Assembly: GCA_963773745.1 (NCBI GenBank)
Contig: CAVZCL010000005.1
Span: 2,108,001-2,172,000 of the forward strand
Source: UBA5069 sp963773745
GTDB taxonomy: Bacteria; Chloroflexota; Anaerolineae; Caldilineales; Caldilineaceae
DNA: 64,000 nucleotides
Direction of reading: 5' to 3'
The stretch's first letter is position 1. Each line of letters begins with the position of its first letter. Positions 18,411-27,661 of this stretch are shown in pieces. The notes below the pieces were generated by a model that searched no databases, was not told the DNA's origin, and was given only the letters and a program-made list of their open reading frames with translations. A program made the position numbers and the translations under genes.

Positions 18411-19502
18411 TTAACGTCCCTGCTTAATGGTATGGCTGAGTGGCGTGCGCAACGCCAGTTGTTCGTGAATCCACACGCGCTGCGCCGTGCGTTCATGGCG
18501 GCGCTCAGGGTGCTCGGCGGCGGGAATGGTGGCGAAGAGGGTCAGCAGCTCGGCGGCCTCCACGGGCGCAATTCGATAGATGCGCTCCTCGGTCTCCAGG
18601 CTCTCCACCCGCTCCCAGCGGTCCACCCAGTCGCTTAGAAAAAGGGTGTGGCAGACACGGCAGCGCCAGACGCTGAAGGTCTCCTTGTCGCCCTCGGGCG
18701 AGGCGACGGTGAGCGCGCCCAGATTGGCAATACGCCCCTGGCAAACGGGGCACGGTTCTGTGCCTGCACCCACGCCGCTCCGTTCGGCGAGCATGGCCGC
18801 CAGGTTGGCGGGTGGTGGCGGCGGGCGCAAGCTGCGCGCGATGCGCAAGCGCAGGCGCGCGAGTGGCTTGAGCTTGCTCTCGGTCGTCTCGGCAATTTTC
18901 GGCAGGGGCGCAACGGGCAGCGTCGCGTCCGCATCTGGTGCAGCCTCCACAGCCGCGGCAGGAGACTGCGCACGTGGCTGCCAGTGGGCGCATGCCAGCG
19001 AGAGATGCGACTGCGCCGCCAGCACTGCAGGCACGGCCTCCGCTTCGCTCATGGGGCCGCCTTCGCGCCGCAGCGCACACGCGCCCAGCGCCAGCCCGTC
19101 GGCCGTGGTGCGCACGTCGCCGCCCTCGGATGAGGCCACGCGCCAGTGGGCGCAGCCGCCGCACGCATCAATGCGCGCACCTTGTTCTGCCAGCGCTTCC
19201 GTCAGGCGAGCATGCAAGGTGCGCGCATTGGGCGCCTCAATGCGCGCCAAAGGCGCCGGCGGGCTGGGGGGCGCTGCTGGGCGGTGCGTCGGCTCGCTCT
19301 CCTGCGGCACAAGTACACACGCAGCCGGCTCGTCATACCAGAGCAGGAGCGCCCAGCCGGCGGGTGGCTGCGAACCGGCCAGGGGCATCAGCCGCACGCG
19401 TTGCCAAACGCGCGTGCGCGTGCCGGGGAAAACGCCCGACATCGTGGCCATGTTAAAGGGCTGCAGAGGTGCGCCATCACTGCTCACCATGTGCGCTGCC
19501 AT
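18411..19502 (-). CDS. Unknown protein with CPVCQG/CRVCH zinc-ribbon-like motif
   Basis: About 363 residues. A Pro/Ala-rich N-terminal half contains further Cys pairs (CGGCAHW, LACAHW). Around residues 275-310 there is CPVCQG followed by CRVCH, a four-Cys knuckle pattern typical of zinc ribbons. The remaining C-terminal part is charged (ERRHERTAQRVWIHEQ). No family is recognised. It lies 28 bases after the binding-protein gene and 2 bases before the M23 peptidase gene, so it probably belongs to the same transcript. The start at 19502 is chosen as the first ATG after the preceding gene; the ribosome site is weak. Confidence 0.55.
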   Translation of the reverse strand: MAAHMVSSDGAPLQPFNMATMSGVFPGTRTRVWQRVRLMPLAGSQPPAGWALLLWYDEPAACVLVPQESEPTHRPAAPPSPPAPLARIEAPNARTLHARLTEALAEQGARIDACGGCAHWRVASSEGGDVRTTADGLALGACALRREGGPMSEAEAVPAVLAAQSHLSLACAHWQPRAQSPAAAVEAAPDADATLPVAPLPKIAETTESKLKPLARLRLRIARSLRPPPPPANLAAMLAERSGVGAGTEPCPVCQGRIANLGALTVASPEGDKETFSVWRCRVCHTLFLSDWVDRWERVESLETEERIYRIAPVEAAELLTLFATIPAAEHPERRHERTAQRVWIHEQLALRTPLSHTIKQGR

Positions 19503-19530
19503 TCGCCACAAACCATGCCGTTTGCCAACG

Positions 19531-20886
19531 CTATTTGCCCGTCACATCGTTGATGAGTGCAGCCGTCTCGCGCGCCGCCTGAATCGGCTCCACCGTGCCG
19601 CCCAGCACCTTGACGAGCATGTCGCCGCCATAGCCCCACACCTGCTCCATCTCTGCCACAGCAGGGGCGGGCAGGGCGGTCCCTGCCTGCGCCATGAAAC
19701 CGCGGAGGATGGGGTCATCGGGCAGTCGCGCACGCTGGTTGGCGGGCAGGGTGCCGCCCGCTGCAAACCATTCACCGCTGCGCGCGCTGGTGAGGACGGA
19801 CGCGAGATAGAAGGCAAGCGGCGCACGGTCTGCACTGAGCGCCGGGTTCAGGACAACGCCCTCGCCCTGGAGCCACGGCTGTGCCGGGCCGCTGGGGCCG
19901 GCAGGCAGCGGGACGACCGCCAGGCTGTCGCCCAGCGCCGCGCGCAGTTCGGCCGTGGCCCAGGGGCCATCCACAAAGTAGCCGAATTCGCCCTTCTTGA
20001 AGCGGTCCATGACCATGCCGTAGTCCGTGTCCACAAAGGAGCCGGGCGCGGCCTCCATGTCCTTCATCCACTGCAGGAAGGCGCCTGCACCGCTGCCCTG
20101 GTCAATAATCACGCGGCCGTTCTCGTCAAAGAGCTGCGCGCCATAGGCGGGGAAGCCCCACCAAACGTGGAAGAGGTTGGCGTACATGCCAAGGCCATTG
20201 GCGGGTGATGCCAGCGCCTGCGCCAGCATGTCGCTCGTGGTAGAAGGCGCCGTGCCGGTGGTGACGGCCGTGTTCTGGAAGAGGCTCACCAGTTGGAAGC
20301 TGGCCGGCAGCGCGTAGAGCGAGCCACCTCGGCTGAAGTTGGCCAGGCTGGCGGGAAAGAATTCAGCGCTCTGGTCGGGCTGCAGCAAGTCATCCAGCGG
20401 GCGAATGACCTGTGCCCCCGCCATGCTGCCAATCCACCAATTCTCCGTCACAGCAACGTCCGGCCCTGCGCCCGCCAGCACCGCGTCGGCATAGGCTTGC
20501 GGCAGGTCGTTGGGTGCAACATAGAGCGTTGAGACATTGAGCAGCGGTGCGTCGGCCTTCAGCTGCGTCAGGATTTGCGTCAGCGTGTCTGCGTCTGCGC
20601 CCGCCCAACTGTGCCAGAGGACCAGATCGCCCACAGGCGCAAAGGGCGTGGGCGCCGGGGTGGGGCTGGCGGCCGCTTGCGCCGGCTGGTTCGGGTCCGT
20701 GCCTGTGGCGCCGCCTGCAGCGCCGCCTGCAGCGCCGTCAGCTTGCGTGCCGGCAGGGGCGCTCGCTTCCGGCGTGGGGGTCGTTCGGTCGTCATCACAG
20801 CCGGCCAGGAGCAGCGCAAGCAGAAGTAGGGTGACCAGGAGCGGCAGGAAACGGGCGCGGCGATGATTGGCTTCGGTGTACATCAC
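19531..20886 (-). CDS. Extracellular solute-binding lipoprotein (sugar ABC type), orphan
   Basis: 451 residues. A lipoprotein signal peptide ends in LLLAGC, followed by a low-complexity Ala/Gly/Pro linker (about 33-75) and a family-1-like binding domain (LVLWHSWAGADADTL, KGEFGYFVDGPWA). No permease or ATPase for it lies nearby. The GTG at 20886 has AGGAG eight bases upstream; it overlaps the aroQ stop codon, so the two genes are translationally coupled. Why a sugar or oligosaccharide binding protein ends a shikimate operon is unexplained. Confidence 0.85.
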   Translation of the reverse strand: MMYTEANHRRARFLPLLVTLLLLALLLAGCDDDRTTPTPEASAPAGTQADGAAGGAAGGATGTDPNQPAQAAASPTPAPTPFAPVGDLVLWHSWAGADADTLTQILTQLKADAPLLNVSTLYVAPNDLPQAYADAVLAGAGPDVAVTENWWIGSMAGAQVIRPLDDLLQPDQSAEFFPASLANFSRGGSLYALPASFQLVSLFQNTAVTTGTAPSTTSDMLAQALASPANGLGMYANLFHVWWGFPAYGAQLFDENGRVIIDQGSGAGAFLQWMKDMEAAPGSFVDTDYGMVMDRFKKGEFGYFVDGPWATAELRAALGDSLAVVPLPAGPSGPAQPWLQGEGVVLNPALSADRAPLAFYLASVLTSARSGEWFAAGGTLPANQRARLPDDPILRGFMAQAGTALPAPAVAEMEQVWGYGGDMLVKVLGGTVEPIQAARETAALINDVTGK

Positions 20887-21350
20887 GCTGGGTTCTCCTT
20901 ATGCACAAGCTTTTTCGCGTTGTCATCCAAATGAGCCAGCAGCGCCTCAAGGCCCAGCAGATAGCTGCGCCAGCCAAAGCCGCTGATTTGGCCGAGGCAG
21001 ACCGGCGCAATTACGGAGGTGTGGCGAAAAGTCTCGCGCGCATGAATGTTGCTCAGATGGACCTCGACGGTCGGCAGGCTCACCGCTGCAATGGCGTCGC
21101 GCAGCGCATACGAGTAGTGGGTGAAGGCGCCCGGGTTGATGAGAAGGCCCTGCGCCCAACCACGCGCTTCGTGGATGAAATCAATCAGCGCGCCTTCGTG
21201 GTTGCTCTGCAGCGAGCGGATGGAGTGCGCAGGGGCCGCCGCGCGCAGGCGGCGCTCAATGCTCTCGAGCGTCTCCGCACCGTAAACGCCCGGCTCACGC
21301 GTGCCCAGCAGGTTGAGGTTGGGGCCGTGCAACAGCGCAATGTCAGCCAT
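20883..21350 (-). CDS. aroQ: 3-dehydroquinate dehydratase, type II
   Basis: 155 residues, dodecameric class II enzyme removing water from 3-dehydroquinate. It has HGPNLNLLGTREPGVYG at the N-terminus (catalytic Tyr), NPGAFTHYSYALRDA in the middle and VEVHLSNIHARETFRHTS (catalytic His region). ATG 21350 overlaps the end of aroKB by eight bases; its own stop overlaps the next gene. The operon therefore runs aroC-aroKB-aroQ-binding protein. Confidence 0.94.
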   Translation of the reverse strand: MADIALLHGPNLNLLGTREPGVYGAETLESIERRLRAAAPAHSIRSLQSNHEGALIDFIHEARGWAQGLLINPGAFTHYSYALRDAIAAVSLPTVEVHLSNIHARETFRHTSVIAPVCLGQISGFGWRSYLLGLEALLAHLDDNAKKLVHKENPA

Positions 21351-22953
21351 GGGGCGCCTCGCTAAGGATGTAGGTAACGGACGCGCGCACAAGCGCATCG
21401 CCCGGGCTGTCGGCCACAATCACATCGCCCACGGCGCGTGGCAGCACAAAGCGCAGTCTCTTGCCGGCGCGCTTCTTGTCGTGGCCCATGGCGGCAATCA
21501 CGGCGTCCGCCTCATAGCCGTGGGCGCGCGTAGGCAGGCCCAGCCGCTCCAGCATGTGCTCGAGGCGCGGCAGCAGGTCGGCGGCGCAGAGTTCCATAGC
21601 CGTTGCCATGTGCGTCGCGGCCACCATGCCAATCGCCACCGCCTCGCCGTGGCGAATGGCGTAGTGGCTTACCTGCTCCAGCGCATGGCCAAAGGTGTGG
21701 CCCAGATTGAGAACGGCGCGTCGCCCCTGCTCAAAGGGGTCCTCCTGCACCACGCGCACCTTCACGCGCACGGCGTCGGCCACCATGTGCGCCATGGCGG
21801 TGGGGCCGCTCTCTTCAAGCTGCGCAAAGAGGTCCGGCGCGGCAATCATGCCATGCTTGACCACCTCGGCCATGCCCGAGCGGAACTCGGCGGCGGGCAG
21901 CGTCTCAAGCACAGTGGTGTCAATCAGCACGACCTCCGGCTGCTTGAAAGCGCCGACAAGGTTCTTGCCCTGCGGCAAGTCGACGCCCGTCTTGCCCCCC
22001 ACCGAGGCATCCACCATGGCGAGCAATGAGGTGGGAATCTGCACAAAGGGGACGCCGCGCAGGTAAGAGGCCGCGGCAAAGCCGGCCATGTCGCCCACCA
22101 CGCCGCCGCCCAGCGCAATAACCACGGCACGCCTGTCGAGCTGTGCGTCCAGAAATTGGTCGTAGAGGCCGGCCACCGACGCGAGCGTCTTGTGCTGCTC
22201 GCCGTCGGGAACGAGGCAGATGTGGGGCGCAAAGCCCGCCGCGCGCAGCGATTCCTCCAGCCGGCCGGCGTGCGCATCGGCAATCACTGCGTTGCTGACA
22301 AGCGCCACTGGCCCGGGCTGCAGACCGCGTGCCGCCAACAGACGGCCCGCATGCTCGAGCAGCCCCTCGCCAATGCAAATGTCGTATGCGCCCTGCGGGT
22401 GGGTAACGCGCATACGCTGCATGCCAGGCGCTTCGGCGTTGGCGGCAACCGCGTCCTCAATCGCTGTGACCACTTCGTCGGGGCTGCGGCCGCTCGTCTC
22501 CACCTGGAGCGGAATGGCGGCATAGGCGTGGCGGCGTTCGTGCAGCAGGCCGCGCACACGCGCGTGCGCATCCAGGTCGCCGTTGAGCAGCGGGCGGTCC
22601 TTGAGGCCATCCAGCCGGCGCACAATCTCCTCGACGCTCGCCGTGAGGCAGAGCAGCACGCCCGTGGCCGCGAGTGCAGCGCGGTTCTGCGGGTTGACGA
22701 GCGCGCCGCCCCCCGTGCTGATGACAAGTCCCTCCTGCGCCGCCAGCTCTGCGCACAATTGCGCCTCGGCCACGCGGAAAGTCGCCTCACCCTCTTCGGC
22801 AAAGACGCTGGCAATTGGCTTGCCAAACTGCGCGACGAGCGTCGCGTCCATGTCCACAAAGGGGCGCTCGAGCCGTTCGGCAAGCAGGCGGCCAATGGTG
22901 CTCTTGCCCGTGCCCATGAAGCCGGTAAGCACAATGTTGCGGTTCTGCTCCAT
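21343..22953 (-). CDS. aroKB: Fused shikimate kinase / 3-dehydroquinate synthase
   Basis: 536 residues with two enzymes in one chain. Residues 1-175 are shikimate kinase: Walker A GFMGTGKST (11-19), DMDATL and the shikimate-binding STGGGAL. Residues about 180-536 are 3-dehydroquinate synthase: VPDGEQHKT, ALGGGVVGDMAGFAA, PTSLLAMVDASVGGKTG and LNLGHTFGHALE (metal ligands). The two activities are steps 5 and 2 of the pathway and not consecutive. Similar AroKB fusions are known in other bacteria. Start two bases after the aroC stop. Confidence 0.94.
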   Translation of the reverse strand: MEQNRNIVLTGFMGTGKSTIGRLLAERLERPFVDMDATLVAQFGKPIASVFAEEGEATFRVAEAQLCAELAAQEGLVISTGGGALVNPQNRAALAATGVLLCLTASVEEIVRRLDGLKDRPLLNGDLDAHARVRGLLHERRHAYAAIPLQVETSGRSPDEVVTAIEDAVAANAEAPGMQRMRVTHPQGAYDICIGEGLLEHAGRLLAARGLQPGPVALVSNAVIADAHAGRLEESLRAAGFAPHICLVPDGEQHKTLASVAGLYDQFLDAQLDRRAVVIALGGGVVGDMAGFAAASYLRGVPFVQIPTSLLAMVDASVGGKTGVDLPQGKNLVGAFKQPEVVLIDTTVLETLPAAEFRSGMAEVVKHGMIAAPDLFAQLEESGPTAMAHMVADAVRVKVRVVQEDPFEQGRRAVLNLGHTFGHALEQVSHYAIRHGEAVAIGMVAATHMATAMELCAADLLPRLEHMLERLGLPTRAHGYEADAVIAAMGHDKKRAGKRLRFVLPRAVGDVIVADSPGDALVRASVTYILSEAPHG

Positions 22954-22955
22954 GC

Positions 22956-24206
22956 TTACGCGCCCTCCGGAAAGAGCTGGAAATCGTCATTGTGGAGGCG
23001 CGACGATTGGTGCATGAGCAACGCGTTCATCAGCTCAATCGCAACGCGCGATTCGAGCGTCACACCGGCGCGCACGCCCACGCAGGGATCGTGGCGCCCT
23101 TTTTCCAGCGCAAAGTCTATCTCGCTGAAGTTCTTGCGCACCGACTGCTGCGGCAGGTTAATGGTCGACGTGGGCTTGAATGCCACACGCAGCACGAGCG
23201 GCATCCCCGTTGTGATGCCCCCAATCAGCCCGCCGTGGCTGTTGCGCTGGTAGCCGCTGCTGCGGATGGGGTCGTTGTTGGCGCTGCCCGTGCGCGCTGC
23301 GGCGGCAAAGCCTGCGCCAATCTCCACCCCCTGCACGGCGTTGAGCCCCCCGAGCGCACCCATGAGGCGCAGCTTGAGGCTCTGGTAGAGGGGATCACCC
23401 AACAGGGGCGGCACGTTGAACGCGACGACCTCGACGACGGCCCCCAGCGAATCGCCCGCGATGCGCGTGCGCTTGATCAGATCCCCGGCCGCAGCGGCAA
23501 AGGCCGCATCCCACGCGGGGATTTCAGCCTCGGCCAGCGCGCCTTCCATCGCAGCCAGCGTGGCTCCGTCCACGGGGGCGCTGCCCAAGCGATCAGCCTC
23601 TGCCGCAAGCGAGTCGTCGGCGCTGAGCGGCCCCACCTGGAGAATCGACGAGAGAATGGCCGTGCCGAAGTGCCGGGCCAGATAGAGGCGCGCGATGGAG
23701 CCGCCGACCACGTCCGAAATTGTGGAGCGGTAGGAGGAGCGGCCGCCACCACGCACGTCGACAAAGCCCTCGGACTTGTGGTGCTTCACCAGGTCGGTGT
23801 GGCCCGGACGCACGGCCCCGGTCTCTCCCGCGAATTGGCCGTAATCGCCCGACTTCTGCGCGGTGGAGAGGACGAGCGCGCCAATCGGCTCGCCCGTGCT
23901 AAAGCCGCGCGCATAGCTGGCAGCCTGTGCTGCGCCGGCCGTGTGCGAGATCGTGATTTCCGGTCCCGCCAGCAGCGCGTCGTGATCCTCGCTGTAGAGG
24001 CCCGAGAGCAGCAGCACAGTGTCCGCCTCGCGGCGCGGCGTGCCGTGCTTGTTGCTGCCCGGGCGGCGGCGATCAAGAAAGTGCTGAATGCGGGCGCGCT
24101 CAATCAGCAGCCCGGGCGGGCAGCCAAAGACGATTGTGCTAACGCCGGGCCCGTGCGATTCACCCGCACCAGCCACGGCAAAGAGGGGACCGCCGAGAAT
24201 TTCCAT
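22956..24206 (-). CDS. aroC: Chorismate synthase
   Basis: 416 residues; reduced FMN-dependent elimination of phosphate from EPSP to give chorismate. It has GESHGPG near the N-terminus, RRRPGSNKHGTPRREAD and the C-terminal RNSHGGLIGGITTGMP. First gene of the leftward aroC-aroKB-aroQ run. The start at 24206 (MEILGGPLFAVAGAGESHG) matches the family, although its ribosome site is poor. A possible promoter, TTGGAT and TACACT on the minus strand, lies in the 24207-24454 gap shared with the divergent HEAT-like gene. Confidence 0.93.
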   Translation of the reverse strand: MEILGGPLFAVAGAGESHGPGVSTIVFGCPPGLLIERARIQHFLDRRRPGSNKHGTPRREADTVLLLSGLYSEDHDALLAGPEITISHTAGAAQAASYARGFSTGEPIGALVLSTAQKSGDYGQFAGETGAVRPGHTDLVKHHKSEGFVDVRGGGRSSYRSTISDVVGGSIARLYLARHFGTAILSSILQVGPLSADDSLAAEADRLGSAPVDGATLAAMEGALAEAEIPAWDAAFAAAAGDLIKRTRIAGDSLGAVVEVVAFNVPPLLGDPLYQSLKLRLMGALGGLNAVQGVEIGAGFAAAARTGSANNDPIRSSGYQRNSHGGLIGGITTGMPLVLRVAFKPTSTINLPQQSVRKNFSEIDFALEKGRHDPCVGVRAGVTLESRVAIELMNALLMHQSSRLHNDDFQLFPEGA

Positions 24207-24454
24207 GACACTCTGGCAAGAGCTGCTTGAAGAAAAGGCGCCAAGGCCCAAAGAAACGAAACGCTATGCAGACGCAAATGCGTGCGGATCATGGCGCATG
24301 GATGGTGGCGCGTCCAGATGCGCAACACGCCGCTGCAGTGTATCATGTGCAGAAAGGCATATCCAATCTGTTTGCCAGTGGCGGCGCTGCAATGGGCTGT
24401 ATTCGGCTGCGGCGTGGGGCCAGTGCGCAACGGGAAGGCTGAAAGGGGCGCCCA

Positions 24455-25225
24455 GTGGGCAAGGCTGATTATTCGAGCGAGTTGCAATCGCTGGCAGGCG
24501 CTGAGGAATGGGAGAGATATCTGCGCACACACTCGGGCCTGCCCGGCCCGCGCGGCAATCTGGAACTAGCGCACGCCTTCGCAAAGGTTGCACCCGCGGA
24601 GATGGCGTGGCGCTTTGCCGCCATTGACAACGCAGCAGCCCCCACCAACACGACGGGCGAGTTTGTTGCATTCTGCGGCGTGCTGGCGCTGGGGCCACAG
24701 GCTGCGCGCGGCGACGAGACCGCTGCAGACGTGCTGCGCGCTCGTGCCGGCGACGCGCGTTGGCGCGTGCGCGAGGCTGCCGCCACGGCGCTTCAGCTCT
24801 GGGGCGATGCGGACATTGTCGCCATGGTTGCGCAGGCGCAGAGGTGGGCACGCGGCAACCGGCTTGAACAGCGCGCGGCTGTCGCTGCGGTGGCGGAGCC
24901 GCGCCTGCTCAAACAAGCTGAAGTGGCGGCTGCGGCGCTGGCGCTTGTGGACGAGGTAACCGCGACCATTGCGGGCGCGCCCGATGCGCGCCGCGAGCCA
25001 TTTCGAGTGCTGCGCCAGGCGCTGGGCTATGCGTGGAGCGTGGTGATTGTGGCCTCTCCCGCCGCCGGCAAGAGCCGCTTCGAGCCACTGGTGCGCGTTG
25101 CTGATGCGCACATTGGCTGGATTGTTCACGAGAACCTGAAGAAGGCGCGCCTGGGGCGCATGGACGCGGCGTGGGTTGCGAAGATGCGATGTGTATTGAG
25201 CGAAGCGCAAGAGTCGCACGCGTAG
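24455..25225 (+). CDS. HEAT-repeat-like alpha-helical protein
   Basis: 256 residues, almost all helix, Ala-rich, with HEAT-type spacing in DARWRVREAAATALQLWGD and EQRAAVAAVAEPRLL. Resembles the HEAT/DNA-alkylation-repair-like proteins annotated in actinobacteria and Chloroflexota, but it lacks recognisable base-binding residues. The start is GTG at 24455 behind GGCGCCCA, so the ribosome site is weak. Its stop codon TAG (25223-25225) is part of the CGTAGCGG end of an R1 repeat. Confidence 0.65.
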   Translation: MGKADYSSELQSLAGAEEWERYLRTHSGLPGPRGNLELAHAFAKVAPAEMAWRFAAIDNAAAPTNTTGEFVAFCGVLALGPQAARGDETAADVLRARAGDARWRVREAAATALQLWGDADIVAMVAQAQRWARGNRLEQRAAVAAVAEPRLLKQAEVAAAALALVDEVTATIAGAPDARREPFRVLRQALGYAWSVVIVASPAAGKSRFEPLVRVADAHIGWIVHENLKKARLGRMDAAWVAKMRCVLSEAQESHA

Positions 25226-25359
25226 CGGAGGGCTTCCAGCCCTCCGGCAGTTGTAGGTCACGTCTCCTGACGTGACGACCATTGATCACGTAGCCGGCGT
25301 GTCGCAGTACGCGGAGCAATGCACAGCCCCAAACGGAGGGCCGGAGAACCCCCGCTACG
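25221..25359. repeat. Intergenic repeat, family R1, divergent copy with an internal hairpin
   Basis: Begins CGTAGCGGAGGGCTTCCAGCCCTCCG and ends CGGAGGGCCGGAGAACCCCCGCTACG, the same outer ends as the element at 23-106 but with a longer, less symmetrical middle. Inside is a perfect 8-base hairpin GTCACGTC/GACGTGAC (25257-25276, loop TCCT). It lies between convergent genes. Confidence 0.65.
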
Positions 25360-25369
25360 AAGAGTGCGG

Positions 25370-26068
25370 TTACGCAGCGCGGGCGTTGGCAATGAAGCGG
25401 CGAATGGCGTCGTAGTCCTTGCGGCCAGGGCTAATCTCAACGCCGCTGCTCACGTCCACCCCCCAGGGGCGCACGGTGCGCACGGCCTCACCCACATTCT
25501 CGGGCGTCAAGCCGCCGGCAAGGAGCATGTTGCGCGTCTCGGCGGCGATCTGCGCCGCCAACGCCCAATCGGCCAGTGCGCCTGTGCCGCCGTAACAGAC
25601 AGGATCGTATGCATCGATGAGCAAGTGGGGCCCACGATGATGCAAGGGCGCACTGTAGTGCGCGGCGTCGCTGATGGCGCGCCGCGCGTCGGTGGGTCGC
25701 AGCGCCTTGTAGGCGCGTCCGTGCAGCGCCAGAACATCGTCGAGCGGCTCATCGCCATGCAATTGCGCATAGTCAAGTTGGCAGTAGTCGAGTGTATGGC
25801 GCACTGTAGCGATGGGCGCGTTGACGAAAACGCCCACCATGCGGGGCATGCGGCCTGCCTTGAGGGGTGCGCCACCGTGTGCAGCGGGCGAGAGCCGCTG
25901 CGCCACCAGGTCTTCGTGCAGGGCGCGCACAATCGCGCGCGCTGCGTCCTCATCAACGAAGCGGGTCGACTTCGCATAGAAAACGAAGCCAAGCAGGTTG
26001 GCGCCGGCGTCACGCGCGGCAATGGCATCGTCAATTGAGGTGATTCCGCAGATTTTCACATTCAGCAT
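25370..26068 (-). CDS. trpF: Phosphoribosylanthranilate isomerase
   Basis: 232 residues, TIM barrel, Amadori rearrangement of PRA to CdRP. It has VKICGIT (catalytic Cys), LGFVFYAKSTR, QLHGDE, LLAGGLTPENV and GVDVSSGVE. ATG 26068 is preceded by GGAGCGAG. It is the last gene of the leftward trp cluster, after the decarboxylase gene. A gap of about 100 bases separates them. Confidence 0.93.
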   Translation of the reverse strand: MLNVKICGITSIDDAIAARDAGANLLGFVFYAKSTRFVDEDAARAIVRALHEDLVAQRLSPAAHGGAPLKAGRMPRMVGVFVNAPIATVRHTLDYCQLDYAQLHGDEPLDDVLALHGRAYKALRPTDARRAISDAAHYSAPLHHRGPHLLIDAYDPVCYGGTGALADWALAAQIAAETRNMLLAGGLTPENVGEAVRTVRPWGVDVSSGVEISPGRKDYDAIRRFIANARAA

Positions 26069-26174
26069 GGTGCTCGCTCCAAAATGATTGAGGCAGATCT
26101 CTGGCCCGCGCGGCCCTGAACCCCATTCGCGCGGCAATTCTGTGGTGTGCAAACGAGGGCTGGATAGCCCTTTG

Positions 26175-27620
26175 CTACGAAGTTTGTAACAGGGCCCGTG
26201 CGTGTTCGCGCAGTGCGGCCCACGCCGCCTCAACGTGGCGGCGCTCGGTGTTCGTTTGGCCAATCACCATGCGCAGGACATATTGGCCGTTGAGCTTGGT
26301 ATGGGTGAGGTAGGCCGCGCCCGAATCGTTCACGGCGGCCAGCAGCCGCTCGTTGAAGGCGTCACCGCCCACGTGGCGAAAGCAGACCAGGTTAAGCGGC
26401 ACAGGGGCCACAATCTCGAAGTCGGGGTCGGCCTGCACCCAGGCGGCGAACTCCTGCGTGAGCGCGACGTGCTGGCGAATGTGGTGCTGCAGCCCCTCGA
26501 CGCCGTAGTGGCGAATGACAAACCAGAGCTTGAGCGCGCGGAAGCGGCGGCCCAACGGCACATGCCAGTCGCGATAATCAATCACCTGGCCCGCGCCTGT
26601 GGCCTGGTTGCGCAGATATTCGGGCAGCACGCTAAGCGAACCGATCAGCGCGGCGCGATCGGCCACAAAGAAGCAGTCGCAGTCGAAATTGGTGAACATC
26701 CACTTATGCGGGTTGAAACAGTACGAGTCGGCTTTTTCAATGCCCGCCTGGAAGTGGCGGAACTCGGGACAGAGCGCGGCCGTGCCCGCCATCGCCCCAT
26801 CCACATGGAACCAGATCCCCTCCTGCTCGGCAATTGCGCCGATTGCGGACAGCGGGTCCATGGCTTCGGATGAGGTGGTGCCGACGGTGGCCATGACAAA
26901 GAAGGGGGTGAGGCCGGCGGCGCGGTCGGCGGCAATCTGCGCGGCGAGTGCGTCGGGACGCATGGCGAAGTTTGCGTCGACGTCGATGAGGCGCAGATTC
27001 TCGCTCCCCAGGCCGGCGACCATCATCGCCTTCTCCACGGAGGAGTGCGCCTGCGTGGAGGCATAGCCGACGAGGCCGCTGGGCACGCCGCCGGCGCGTG
27101 AAGCGAAAGCGGTGGCGCGCTCGCGTGCCGCAATCACGGCGGTGAGGGTCGCACTGGAGGCCGAATCCTGGATGACGCCGCCGCCGCTGCTGGTGGAGAG
27201 AAAGCGCTGCGGCAGGTCCAGCATGGCAACGAGCCAGTCAAGCACGTGGCTCTCGAGTTCCGTAGCGGCGGGGCTGGTGATCCAGAGCATGCCGTTGACG
27301 CCCAGGCCGGCGGCCAGCAGCTCGCCCAGAATCGCGGGGCCGGAGACGTTGGCCGGAAAGTAGGCGAAGAAGTTGGGCGATTGCCAGTGGGTAACGCCGG
27401 GCATGATGATCGACTCAACATCGGCCATCATGGCGTCAAAGGGCTCGCCGCTTTGGGGTGCGGCGGCGGGCAGCGCGGCCCGGATTTCGCCCGGGGCCAC
27501 GCGGCTGCGCACGGGGTAGCTCTCAACATTTTCCTGATAGGCAGCCAGCCACTCGATCATTTCATGGCCGCGCTTGCGGAACTCGTTGGGCGTCATATGG
27601 TACGACACGTGCTCGGTCAC
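26175..27620 (-). CDS. PLP-dependent aromatic-L-amino-acid decarboxylase family protein
   Basis: About 481 residues, group II decarboxylase. It has HWQSPNFFAYFPA near residue 77, HVDGAMAGTAALCPEF and FNPHKWMFTNFDC with the PLP lysine, then a C-terminal domain. The closest named relatives are aromatic amino acid/tryptophan/tyrosine decarboxylases. Placed between trpC and trpF, it would most simply make tryptamine from tryptophan, but substrate is not decidable by motif. Start: GTG 27620 with AAGGA four bases before it, or the ATG at 27596. An R2 repeat separates it from trpC. Confidence 0.88.
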   Translation of the reverse strand: MTEHVSYHMTPNEFRKRGHEMIEWLAAYQENVESYPVRSRVAPGEIRAALPAAAPQSGEPFDAMMADVESIIMPGVTHWQSPNFFAYFPANVSGPAILGELLAAGLGVNGMLWITSPAATELESHVLDWLVAMLDLPQRFLSTSSGGGVIQDSASSATLTAVIAARERATAFASRAGGVPSGLVGYASTQAHSSVEKAMMVAGLGSENLRLIDVDANFAMRPDALAAQIAADRAAGLTPFFVMATVGTTSSEAMDPLSAIGAIAEQEGIWFHVDGAMAGTAALCPEFRHFQAGIEKADSYCFNPHKWMFTNFDCDCFFVADRAALIGSLSVLPEYLRNQATGAGQVIDYRDWHVPLGRRFRALKLWFVIRHYGVEGLQHHIRQHVALTQEFAAWVQADPDFEIVAPVPLNLVCFRHVGGDAFNERLLAAVNDSGAAYLTHTKLNGQYVLRMVIGQTNTERRHVEAAWAALREHARALLQTS

Positions 27621-27661
27621 TCGATCCTTGCTTTCCAGTGGGAGAAGAAGCGGCAAAGCTT

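Noticed and set aside
17296..18414. Long open frame on the + strand opposite the M23 peptidase gene
   Set aside because: It mirrors the real gene in a GC-rich sequence. It has no homologous motifs and no ribosome site, whereas the minus strand has clear M23 motifs. The same applies to most other long antisense frames here.
24207..24340. Possible leader peptide before aroC
   Set aside because: A short frame exists on the minus strand, but it has no cluster of aromatic codons and no terminator between it and aroC.
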